Assembly: GCF_001908275.1 (NCBI RefSeq)
Contig: NZ_CP018620.1
Span: forward strand, 2,542,001 to 2,606,000
DNA: 64,000 nucleotides
DNA from: Paenibacillus xylanexedens
Lineage (GTDB): Bacteria; Bacillota; Bacilli; Paenibacillales; Paenibacillaceae
Direction: 5' to 3'
The notes below the pieces were generated by a model. That model was not told where the DNA came from. It did no database searches and saw only the letters and a program-made list of their open reading frames with translations. Each line of letters opens with the position of its first letter. Positions within the stretch are counted from its first letter, which is position 1. Shown in pieces: positions 25,164 to 33,320 of the stretch. The position numbers and the translations under genes are program-made.

Positions 25164-26276
25164 TTAGTCGGTAAGGATTTGCAGTTCTTTTGGATATGTG
25201 GTCAGAACTTCGATACCCGTCTCGGTCACAATTACATCATCTTCGATACGGACGCCGCCTGCTGCGGTATAGATGCCCGGTTCAATCGTGAATACGGTAC
25301 CTTCATTCAGGATGTCCATATTCTCTCCATGGAGAGAAGGATACTCATGTACGTCGATACCCAATCCATGGCCTACTCTATGCATAAAACGCTCGCCGTA
25401 TCCCGCTTCTTCCGTGACCTGGCGTGCTGCACGATCCACTTCGGCGCAGGTAATGCCTGGTTTCACGATTTGGATAGCAGCTTCGTTCGCTGCGAGGACA
25501 GTGTTATAGATGGTTTTGAGTTCAGGTGAGATGTCACCAAAGGCGAATGTACGTGTGATATCCGAGGCATATCCTCCAGCATAGACACCCATGTCAAACA
25601 TCAACAGGTCACCATGTTGCAGTTTCCGTTCACCCGGTGTACCGTGTGGCAGACCTGTTTTGGGTCCCGTGAGCACCATGGTATCAAAGGAAGGACCATC
25701 GGCACCCAGCTTTTTCATCTGATACTCCATCTCAGCGACAAGTTCGATCTCGGTTACACCTGTGCGAACATGAGAGAGGCCTTGACGCAATGTTTCTTCA
25801 ATCAGATAAATGGCGTGGCGAATGCGGGCTACCTCATCCGGTGTTTTTTTCACACGTAATGTGCGAAGCAGGGGGCCAACATCTTCAAAGCTGGCAGCAC
25901 CTAGAGAGGCGGTCAGTTGTTCATAACGTGCGACCGTCACGTATTCTTTTTCAAGACCTACCCGGCCCAAGCGCCCCTGATAACGATCAAACAAAGCGTA
26001 CGGATTATCCGTATCCGTGTGCGTGGCAATGTTGGATACCGAGGAAGCGGCTGCGGCAGCTTCAGCATCAAGCGCAGGTACAATCAACAGGGGCTCTTCG
26101 CCACGTGCGAGAACCAGACCGAGGAAGCGTTCATGCGGATTGCTCGCAAATCCAGTTAAATAGTAGATATGTTTTGGATCTGTGATCAGCATGGCGTCCA
26201 ATCCTTGCCCGGACAGATCGGCTTCAAGACGAGATAAAGGGTTTTGATTCATAAGTGTAGTTGTCCACCTTTCCAT
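25164..26276 (-). CDS. M24-family aminopeptidase (Xaa-Pro dipeptidase-like)
   Basis: The roughly 370-residue protein has the creatinase N-terminal domain (about 10-130) and the pita-bread metallopeptidase domain. Metal ligands are visible: Asp in MFDMGVYAGGYASDITRT (two), His in HRVGHGLGIDVHE, Glu in FTIEPGIY and Glu in VRIEDDVIV. Such enzymes cut Xaa-Pro bonds in the cytoplasm. ATG 26276 has AAGGA at about 9 nt; ATG 26252 (starting MNQNPLSRLE) is an equally likely start. It appears monocistronic. Confidence 0.88.
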   Translation of the reverse strand: MERWTTTLMNQNPLSRLEADLSGQGLDAMLITDPKHIYYLTGFASNPHERFLGLVLARGEEPLLIVPALDAEAAAAASSVSNIATHTDTDNPYALFDRYQGRLGRVGLEKEYVTVARYEQLTASLGAASFEDVGPLLRTLRVKKTPDEVARIRHAIYLIEETLRQGLSHVRTGVTEIELVAEMEYQMKKLGADGPSFDTMVLTGPKTGLPHGTPGERKLQHGDLLMFDMGVYAGGYASDITRTFAFGDISPELKTIYNTVLAANEAAIQIVKPGITCAEVDRAARQVTEEAGYGERFMHRVGHGLGIDVHEYPSLHGENMDILNEGTVFTIEPGIYTAAGGVRIEDDVIVTETGIEVLTTYPKELQILTD

Positions 26277-26362
26277 TCATACTATCCTTCTATTATAAAA
26301 GATTATGATGGAATTCCAAACTGCGGTGATTTCATATCCTCGGAATACCTTGAATTCTCGGT

Positions 26363-26406
26363 TTAAGCGGTTGGTATGAAGGGTAATACAGGGCGAAACC
26401 GCTTAA
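26363..26406. promoter_or_regulatory. 10-bp inverted repeat upstream of the sugar dehydrogenase gene
   Basis: TTAAGCGGTT (26363-26372) and AACCGCTTAA (26397-26406) are perfect inverted repeats 24 bp apart. They lie in the divergent region between the M24 peptidase and the dehydrogenase. They may be an operator pair or a leader hairpin; no T-run follows. Confidence 0.4.
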
Positions 26407-26510
26407 CAGATGAATAATAACACCACTACAATAGAGAGCAATCCATTAACAATACGTTGAAGCTTGACTTATTTATTTTATACAGAAGACGAAATACGAA
26501 GGGAGATGTA

Positions 26511-27725
26511 ATGATGAATAATCGAGTAACCGTTCCGCTGTATGCTTCATTATTAAGTGTGGCACTGTTAAGCGCGTCATGTTCTCCAGGCGAACCTTCT
26601 ACGGGAGGAACAGAGCAGACGTCTCAGGGACAGGGAACAGGTCAGGGACAGACGGCCAACGGAGGCAATACCGGTGCAAGTGGAAATGAGAGCGGAGCGC
26701 AGGGAGAGACGGTTATTCCGTATCAGGCTTCCGTACTGGTTGAAGGACTGAATGCACCATGGGAGATTGTGAGTGTGCCTGATGGTCGGATGTTTGTAAC
26801 GGAACGCCCTGGTGCGATTCGGGTCATTGAGGATGGAAAACTAGCCCCTGAACCACTGATTGAATTCTCAGCCCCGTTTAATGAAGAAGGTGAAGGAGGT
26901 CTGTTGGGTCTTGCAGCTGATCCGGACTTCGAGGATAACGGTTACTTGTATGCATATCACTCCTATCTGGAAGGCGACGACATTGCCAATCGAGTGTTAC
27001 GTCTCAAGGTGAATGATGGCAAAGCGGTCATAGATCAAGAGTTGCTTCGTAACATTCCAGGCGGAACCAATCATAATGGTGGGCGGATCAAAATTGGCCC
27101 GGACAAGTTGCTCTATATCACGACAGGTGAGCGTTATGAACCGGAATTGTCACAGAACGAAGAAAGCCTTGGAGGTAAAATATTGCGGATAGGTCTCGAC
27201 GGATCGATCCCGGCAGACAACCCATGGCCGAATTCACCTGTATACAGTATGGGACACCGCAACGCACAGGGACTGGCATGGAATCCGGACAACGGTTACC
27301 TCTATTCTACCGAACATGGTCAGCGTAATCATGATGAGATTAACCGGATTGTGGCCGGGGAGAATTATGGCTGGCCCGAGGTAGAAGGAGACGACGATGA
27401 CAATGGCGCATATCAGGCTCCGCTTGCACATAGTGGGAACGATACATGGGCGCCGTCTGGTGTAGCTTTTGTAGAAGAAGGACCTTGGGCTGGATCACTG
27501 ATTGCTGCAAATCTGCGTGGAGAGCAGCTGCTGAAGGTCACTCTTTCGGAAGATGGCACACAGGTGGAGAAGGTGGAACCCATCTTCGAAGATGAATGGG
27601 GCCGGATTCGCGATGTGAGTGCTGGAGAGGACGGGAAGTTATATGTGCTTACGAACAATCGGGATGGACGAGGATCGCCACGTGATGGAGATGACAAGCT
27701 GATTGTACTAACTCCGGAGATCTGA
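26511..27725 (+). CDS. PQQ-type glucose/sorbosone dehydrogenase-like lipoprotein
   Basis: The 404-residue protein has a signal peptide with a Cys24 lipobox (LLSASC, slightly atypical), a Gly/Gln/Thr-rich linker to about residue 80, then a six-bladed beta-propeller of the GSDH family: GLNAPWEIVSVPDG, GLLGLAADPDF, GGTNHNGGRIKIG, YITTGER, MGHRNAQGLAWNP and STEHGQRNHDEIN. Family enzymes oxidise aldose sugars with PQQ. It should act outside the membrane. AAGGGA supports ATG 26511. Confidence 0.88.
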   Translation: MMNNRVTVPLYASLLSVALLSASCSPGEPSTGGTEQTSQGQGTGQGQTANGGNTGASGNESGAQGETVIPYQASVLVEGLNAPWEIVSVPDGRMFVTERPGAIRVIEDGKLAPEPLIEFSAPFNEEGEGGLLGLAADPDFEDNGYLYAYHSYLEGDDIANRVLRLKVNDGKAVIDQELLRNIPGGTNHNGGRIKIGPDKLLYITTGERYEPELSQNEESLGGKILRIGLDGSIPADNPWPNSPVYSMGHRNAQGLAWNPDNGYLYSTEHGQRNHDEINRIVAGENYGWPEVEGDDDDNGAYQAPLAHSGNDTWAPSGVAFVEEGPWAGSLIAANLRGEQLLKVTLSEDGTQVEKVEPIFEDEWGRIRDVSAGEDGKLYVLTNNRDGRGSPRDGDDKLIVLTPEI

Positions 27726-28501
27726 GTCGGGGTCAAGGGAGATAAAATCAGTGTTGCAGGACAGCGTCGCACCGAATTGGTCTCGCCGTAAGGTAGCGAA
27801 TGGAGTGAGTTTAAAACGAACGGTTGCCGCTTATCTTGAACCAAAGCCCTGACTGAAGTGCCCTGAATCTGAATCGATCTAAATAAAATTTTTCTAACTA
27901 ACATGACGCACCTTAAATAGAGGTTTGGTGACGATCGTAGAATTTAAAGAACCTCAGCCGCGCTATATCGCCAAAATTCACTAGAAACCTGCGGAAAACC
28001 AATGAAATGAGTAACTAAGGTGTCTGGAGTTCGTTAGAAAATCTAGACACTCAAAATACTGCGTATAGGGTGTCTGAGATTCGTTACAAAACAACTATAG
28101 CGTTTAGAGTGTGCCCAATTCGTTAGAGACGGACCTCAGTCAATAAGTAGACACTTACGTTGCGGATTTTCCGGTGAATTGATTTGCCAAACGGGCAGGG
28201 GAAAGATACTGTGCACTTGCCGTGGTGCAATATAAGATACTGCGTGCATACTATATGCATAGCGTGCGCAATAGGTGCTACCATACGGTCAACACCAGTG
28301 CAGTAGAGTAGTAGAAGTGCGTGGTTAATTAATTAAAGGAGCTGTCTCTGTCAAATTCATGACTTATGGGACAGCTCCTTGATTGTAATGTATGTGTCAT
28401 CCTAATCTTGAAAGAGCTACAACCCACAATGCCGCACGAAGAGAAACAGCATTAGGAGGTTGCGTATCGTTCCAAAAACACTCACAGCTCCGCGTTCTTT
28501 A
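27726..28501. other. 776-bp gene-free region with degenerate direct repeats
   Basis: No convincing gene is seen. Three degenerate units of GTGTCTGNNNTTCGTTA type start near 28020, 28070 and 28110, and the first contains a GTGTCT/AGACAC inverted pair (28020-28050). A strong hairpin, AAGGAGCTGTC (about 28336-28346) with GACAGCTCCTT (about 28371-28381), lies further right. Composition is similar to the surroundings. The left part could hold an eroded gene. Confidence 0.4.
28335..28382 (-). terminator. Hairpin terminator, probably for the MBL gene
   Basis: AAGGAGCTGTC and GACAGCTCCTT form an 11-bp stem. On the minus strand it is followed by TTTAATTAATTAA. It lies about 120 bp beyond the stop of the leftward MBL-fold gene. 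Confidence 0.7.
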
Positions 28502-29233
28502 CTATTCTGCGCTCTCCGCAAGTGTGGCAATACGCTGAGCCGGATCATTCATGTACTCTCCACCGTGATAACAGAGAACCTTATTGAGCTTAAGGTCGGT
28601 CAGTTTCTTCAGGCTTCGCAGCGCTTCAGGCATGTCCGGTGTCGCTTGTGGTGCAGGGCCGACCAGTTCATCATCGACCACACGAAGTTCATCGGCAGCG
28701 AGCAGGAACTGTTGCTCTCCGAAATACAGACAGATATGACCTGGCGTATGTCCCGGTGTATGAATGACCTGTGTACCACCTTGAAGGGGTAACAAGTCTC
28801 CGTCCGCCAGAGTTTTACTAATGTTCACTTCAGGCAGCTGCAAGAGCAGTTGGTCTGCCAGTGCCAAAACGGGCGCGGGCAGCAGAGCACGACGTTCAGG
28901 CGTGAATTTGATCAAAGGCTTCTCACCGGTTAGATATGGAATCTCATCGGCATGTGCCCAGATTTCCAGATCGGGAATAGCATCAAGCAGAGCGCCCAGA
29001 TTACCGATATGATCGATGTCCTGATGGGTAATAATCACACGTTTGACGTCCGAGAGCTGTACGCCCTCTTGTTCCAATGCAGATTGAAGTTCGGCAAATT
29101 GTCCAATCATGCCCGTATCCACCAAGGTAACGCCATCTACATCACGAAGCATGACGGGGAATATGGGGCTGTTCCCGGAAGGTGTGGGAATCTGAAGATT
29201 TAGCACAGTAATCGAAGTTGTTGGATGGCTCAT
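28502..29233 (-). CDS. MBL-fold metallo-hydrolase
   Basis: The 243-residue protein has the metallo-beta-lactamase metal motif THQDIDHIG (HxxxDH form), a later His in HTPGHTPGHICLYF and Asp in AADELRVV. Substrate is not predictable. ATG 29233 is the only good internal start, but the Shine-Dalgarno AAGGAGG (about 29260-29266) is 27 nt away, with a perfect hairpin between. An in-frame GTG at 29260 sits against the Shine-Dalgarno and is unlikely to work. Confidence 0.85.
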   Translation of the reverse strand: MSHPTTSITVLNLQIPTPSGNSPIFPVMLRDVDGVTLVDTGMIGQFAELQSALEQEGVQLSDVKRVIITHQDIDHIGNLGALLDAIPDLEIWAHADEIPYLTGEKPLIKFTPERRALLPAPVLALADQLLLQLPEVNISKTLADGDLLPLQGGTQVIHTPGHTPGHICLYFGEQQFLLAADELRVVDDELVGPAPQATPDMPEALRSLKKLTDLKLNKVLCYHGGEYMNDPAQRIATLAESAE

Positions 29234-29239
29234 GGTGAT

Positions 29240-29255
29240 CCGGACCGTAGTCCGG
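29240..29255 (-). promoter_or_regulatory. Perfect hairpin between ribosome site and start codon
   Basis: CCGGAC-CGTA-GTCCGG separates AAGGAGG from ATG 29233. Folding the 16 nt leaves about 10 nt between Shine-Dalgarno and start, a usable spacing. It could also be a protein-binding site. Confidence 0.45.
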
Positions 29256-29289
29256 TACACCTCCTTTTCTTTTTTAGCGATGATTGTTG

Positions 29290-29832
29290 TTATTCAGGGC
29301 GATTATATTTTAAGTGTTTTCTATATTTTTTTACCGTATGGAGCAGCGCTTCGAACGTTTCTTCTTCATTACTGCCATCCTTAACGATGGAGACAAACGA
29401 GAAGTTATCATGAACAAGTTTGTTTCTCGTCTGAAACACCAGGCTAAGGGCTTCAGCGAAGTGTTCTTTTTCGGATTCCAGAGCAATGAACTCTTTACTC
29501 AGTTCGGCCTGAATAATCTCCATATTGGAGCGTGCACGGTAGGCAGGAGTTTTCATCAGCTGGGTCGAATTAAACTTTTTCTGATATACGTCTCTGTACA
29601 GTTGATGTAACAATTGTTCAATAATGGCGCATAATTCGATGACCAGTGAAGCATATCTTCGGTTTTTGCGTTTTCGGGTGAGCTCACATGTTTCTTCTTT
29701 GTCCAAAATACCGTATTTTTCATACAGCGTAGAGTCAACGTTCTGCAAGATTTCCTGATATTCCTGTTCGAGTAGTGCGATTTCAAGTTTGGCTTGTTTT
29801 TTAACTTTTTTAAAATCTTCTTTGGTCAGCAT
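29290..29832 (-). CDS. HEPN-like uncharacterised protein
   Basis: An all-helical 180-residue protein. Arg136-x4-His141 (RNKLVH) in the C-terminal helix region matches the R-x4-6-H motif of HEPN ribonucleases, and the helical content (two long N-terminal coils, then a four-helix region) fits. No nucleotidyltransferase antitoxin lies next to it. ATG 29832 has GGGAGG at 6 nt; an earlier ATG at 29871 does not. It runs toward the MBL gene with a 30-bp gap, so the two may be co-transcribed. Confidence 0.55.
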   Translation of the reverse strand: MLTKEDFKKVKKQAKLEIALLEQEYQEILQNVDSTLYEKYGILDKEETCELTRKRKNRRYASLVIELCAIIEQLLHQLYRDVYQKKFNSTQLMKTPAYRARSNMEIIQAELSKEFIALESEKEHFAEALSLVFQTRNKLVHDNFSFVSIVKDGSNEEETFEALLHTVKKYRKHLKYNRPE

Positions 29833-29936
29833 ACTTGTCCTCCCATGGAAACCGAGATGTGATCCTATCATTATCTCATATTGTCCGTCGTTGCGCCTCT
29901 AATTTCGGAACCTCAGGTTCAGAAGGGAAGTACCTC

Positions 29937-30800
29937 ATGTCCAAACAGACAGCAATTGTAACAGGAGCTAACTCAGGTATGGGGTTGGCAACCACCATTG
30001 AACTTGCAAGACAAGGATATCGCGTAATCATGGCATGCCGCAGTGAGAAGCGCGGACAGGAGGCTCTTCAGGAAGCTGTGCGTCAGTCTGGCTCTTCTGT
30101 GATTGAATTGATGCTGTGTGACCTGGGTTCACTCGAAAGTATACGCCAGTTTGCCCGCGCATTCCGCGAGCGTCATGATCGCCTTGACGTTCTGGTTAAT
30201 AATGCGGGGGTGGTGATGGTCAAGCGGAAGGAAACCTCAGATGGGTTCGAACAGAGTATCGGCATTAACCATCTGGGGCATTTCCTGCTGACCTTACTTT
30301 TGATAGAACCTCTGAAAGCTGCAAAGCAGGGACGGGTTGTGAACGTTTCGTCAGGTGCTTACAAGGCCGGCAAAATCCACTTTGAAGATCCACATTTGCA
30401 CAAAGGTTATAATCCGATCAAAAGCTACGCCCAATCCAAATTGGCGAACGTGCTGTTCACTCGTGCACTGGCTCGCAAACTGTCGGGTACGTCTGTCACA
30501 GTGAACTGTCTGCACCCTGGTGCGGTGGGAACGAGTATTGGCGTAGACCGCAATACCGGATTTGGCACACGCATTATGGCATTTGCAGGCAAGCTTCCAT
30601 TCTTTCTGTCCCCTGAAGAAGGGGCGCGAACGGCTGTTTATCTGGCCACAAGCCCTGAAGTCGTCGGGATCACCGGGCGTTACTTCTATCAACAGAAAGA
30701 GCAGCAGCTGAAGAAACGTGCCGTTGATGATGCTTCAGCTGAGCTTTTCTGGACATGGAGCGAAGAACAGGTGGGGCTAAGAGATGACGAGAAGTTGTAA
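29937..30800 (+). CDS. Short-chain dehydrogenase/reductase
   Basis: The 287-residue classical SDR has the cofactor motif TGANSGMG, NNAGVV, a Ser in VVNVSSGAYK and the YAQSK catalytic pair. Arg in ACRSEKRG after the second strand suggests NADP preference. It resembles retinol dehydrogenase/WW-oxidoreductase-type SDRs. GAAGGGAAG upstream supports ATG 29937; an upstream ATG at 29835 runs through the HEPN gene promoter region. The substrate is unknown. Confidence 0.87.
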   Translation: MSKQTAIVTGANSGMGLATTIELARQGYRVIMACRSEKRGQEALQEAVRQSGSSVIELMLCDLGSLESIRQFARAFRERHDRLDVLVNNAGVVMVKRKETSDGFEQSIGINHLGHFLLTLLLIEPLKAAKQGRVVNVSSGAYKAGKIHFEDPHLHKGYNPIKSYAQSKLANVLFTRALARKLSGTSVTVNCLHPGAVGTSIGVDRNTGFGTRIMAFAGKLPFFLSPEEGARTAVYLATSPEVVGITGRYFYQQKEQQLKKRAVDDASAELFWTWSEEQVGLRDDEKL

Positions 30801-30847
30801 TTCAGCACAAGCTGATGAGTGACCCATGAATAGAGTCGTTACATCTT

Positions 30848-32848
30848 TTATACTTTTGCCTTCACAGCTTGTTGGATCATTTCAATAACAGCTTCTATGC
30901 GTTGGATGCCTTGATCTCCCTGACCGTATGCACGGACAGAGGCGGATGAGGCATTTTTCTCATTCTCACCAAGCACGAGCGAATAAGGCACTTTTTCCAT
31001 CTGGGCTTCACGGATTTTGTACCCGAGCTTCTCACTGCGTAGATCTGTTTCTACCCGAATGCCCGCAGCTCGGAGCTGACTCTGTACTTGGAGCGCATAG
31101 TCTGCGTAATGATCCGATACAGGCAGCAGCTTCACTTGCACAGGTGCGAGCCAGAGTGGGAACGCTCCTGCATAGTGCTCAGTCAGAATGCCGATGAATC
31201 GATCGATGGAACCATAGATGGCACGATGGATCACGACAGGACGGTGTTTCAGACTATCTTCGCCAATGTAAGTGAGGTCGAACTTCTCCGGCATTTGAAA
31301 ATCAAGCTGGATTGTTCCGCACTGCCAGCTACGCTTCAGCGCATCGAGGATATGAAAGTCAATTTTAGGGCCATAAAAGGCACCGTCCCCTTCGTTAATG
31401 CGATACTCCACGCCCCGACGATCCAGAACATTTTGCAATGCGCGTTCCGCCTGATCCCACAGTTCCTCAGATCCCATGGAATCTTCTGGACGAGTGGACA
31501 ACTCAATCTTATATTCGAATCCAAAGATATCGTACATACGTCCGATCAGTGAGATCGCCTGATTGATCTCGTCCTCGATCTGCTCTGGCATGACGTAGAG
31601 ATGAGCATCATCCTGGCAGAATGTCCGCACACGCATCATGCCGTTCAGGGCACCTGAGAATTCATGACGGTGAACCTGACCGAATTCCATCATGCGAATC
31701 GGTAATTCGCGATAGGAATGGAGTGTATTTTTGAAGATCAGCATGTGCCCAGGGCAGTTCATCGGTTTCAGTGCAAAAGTGGCATCGTCCACTTCCGAGA
31801 AATACATGTTGTCCTTGTAATGCTCCCAATGGCCGGATTGCTCCCACAGCCTGTTGTTCATCATCAGAGGAGTCCGAACTTCCTGATAACCTTCCTGTAA
31901 TTGCAGTTCACGCGAGAATTGCTCCAGTTCAGTGCGAACAGTCATGCCTTTAGGCAGATAGAAGGGCATGCCGGGCGCTTCTTCGGAGAACATGAACAGT
32001 TCAAGCTCTTTGCCAAGTTTACGGTGATCCCGTTTTTTCGCTTCTTCGAGCATGTGCAGATGTTCATCCAGTTGGGCTTTGTTCGGGAAAGCAGTGCCGT
32101 AGATACGTTGCAGCATCTTATTATCCGAGTTACCCCGCCAGTACGCACCAGCTACATTCAACAGCTTGAACGCTTTGATCCGACCAGTGGATGGAAGATG
32201 GGGACCGCGACACAGATCGAAGAACTCTCCTTGATCATAGATCGAAAGCTCGGCGTCCTCTGGCAAATCCCGAATGAGTTCAAGCTTGTAAGGGTCCTGG
32301 ATTTCTCCGAAGATACGGAGGGCTTCCTCCCGGTTAACGACCCGGCGACTGATCTTATGATTTTCCTGAATGATTTTGTTCATTTCCCGCTCGATGGCAG
32401 CCAGATCACTGATGGACAAGGCATGCTCCAGATCAACATCGTAATAGAATCCATCTTCAATGACTGGGCCGATACCCAGTTTCACTTGTTCTGCACCGTA
32501 AATGCGTTTGAGTGCCTGTGCGAGCACATGTGCTGCGCTGTGACGATAACGATACAGACCTTCCGCACTTTCTAAAGTAACGATAACAAGTTCGCAATCT
32601 TGCTGGAGCACCCAATCGAGATCGACATTTTGACCATCTACAATACCGCCGATAGCCTGTTTCCCAAGACTTGTGCTGATAGATGAGGCAACCGCACCTA
32701 CAGTGATGCCTGCTTCGTAAGAACGTATCGCGCCACCTTGCAGATGGACCTCAATGGAATGACTGGATGGTTGAAGATCATTTGCTTGGTTGTTTATTTC
32801 GTTACCTGATTTGTTGCTTGCTGAGTTACTGTTTTCTTGTTTGCTCAT
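30848..32848 (-). CDS. thrS: Threonyl-tRNA synthetase
   Basis: The 666-residue class II synthetase has a TGS domain (about 30-90), the editing domain with HSAAHVLAQAL, the catalytic core (MNCPGHMLIF with the zinc Cys, HRHEFSGALNGMMRVRTF) and an anticodon-binding domain at the end. The N-terminal Ser/Asn-rich stretch of about 30 residues is longer than usual. GGAGAG places the start at ATG 32848, not 32884. Control is by the T-box leader upstream. Confidence 0.95.
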   Translation of the reverse strand: MSKQENSNSASNKSGNEINNQANDLQPSSHSIEVHLQGGAIRSYEAGITVGAVASSISTSLGKQAIGGIVDGQNVDLDWVLQQDCELVIVTLESAEGLYRYRHSAAHVLAQALKRIYGAEQVKLGIGPVIEDGFYYDVDLEHALSISDLAAIEREMNKIIQENHKISRRVVNREEALRIFGEIQDPYKLELIRDLPEDAELSIYDQGEFFDLCRGPHLPSTGRIKAFKLLNVAGAYWRGNSDNKMLQRIYGTAFPNKAQLDEHLHMLEEAKKRDHRKLGKELELFMFSEEAPGMPFYLPKGMTVRTELEQFSRELQLQEGYQEVRTPLMMNNRLWEQSGHWEHYKDNMYFSEVDDATFALKPMNCPGHMLIFKNTLHSYRELPIRMMEFGQVHRHEFSGALNGMMRVRTFCQDDAHLYVMPEQIEDEINQAISLIGRMYDIFGFEYKIELSTRPEDSMGSEELWDQAERALQNVLDRRGVEYRINEGDGAFYGPKIDFHILDALKRSWQCGTIQLDFQMPEKFDLTYIGEDSLKHRPVVIHRAIYGSIDRFIGILTEHYAGAFPLWLAPVQVKLLPVSDHYADYALQVQSQLRAAGIRVETDLRSEKLGYKIREAQMEKVPYSLVLGENEKNASSASVRAYGQGDQGIQRIEAVIEMIQQAVKAKV

Positions 32849-32880
32849 GTGAACCACTCTCCATTTCTTAAAATGAAAGC

Positions 32881-33200
32881 GCAAAAAACACCCGTCCCGG
32901 AAAAGGGACGAGTGCGCTTGGCTCGTGGTTCCACCCTAATTTTGGTTATGGTGCACCCTGTTCTCGGCCAGCCGCCGGAACAGAAAACATCATAACCCTC
33001 ATTGGAATCCGTTATCGGGGATCAGGCGGTGAACTCTACTGGCAGCAAGCCAAACATCCGAGGGAAGTTCGAAATGCTGAGGTTCGAGGTCACGGCTGCA
33101 GAGGGGTAATTCCGGTCCGTTCGCTGAAGAAGGTTTCACCAATCCCTTCTCTCTCTGGGCAGCACGCAAACGAAATCATGTCTCTGGTCATCGCCAAATA
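32881..33200 (-). promoter_or_regulatory. T-box leader of thrS
   Basis: The T-box AGGGTGGAACCACG is at 32924-32937 (minus strand). A terminator stem (CGTCCC/GGGACG with T-run, 32881-32915) follows. The upstream stem I includes AGAGAGAAGG and GGTGAAACC. A likely specifier is ACC (Thr) at 33105-33107, just before CCTCTGCAGC, which pairs with the opposite side of stem I. Uncharged tRNA-Thr should allow read-through into thrS. Confidence 0.9.
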
Positions 33201-33281
33201 TGTTAGATCAACTCATTCAAATTATTCTGAAATGTGTTGCATTCAATATTAATATATTGGAACAGGTGTTATTGAGTGTCG

Positions 33282-33310
33282 ATTATATAGACTGAAAATG
33301 GAAAGGTCAA
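33282..33310 (-). promoter_or_regulatory. Promoter of the thrS T-box transcript
   Basis: On the minus strand TTGACC (33305-33310), a 17-bp spacer and TATAAT (33282-33287) form a near-consensus sigma-A promoter. The start would be near 33275, about 75 bp before stem I. Confidence 0.8.
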
Positions 33311-33320
33311 GCGGAACATT

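Noticed and set aside
28020..28130. Possible CRISPR-like array
   Set aside because: Only three diverged units with uneven spacing (50 and 40 bp) and no conserved direct repeat.
31901..32575. 224-codon frame antisense to thrS
   Set aside because: Shadow of the synthetase; no start signals.
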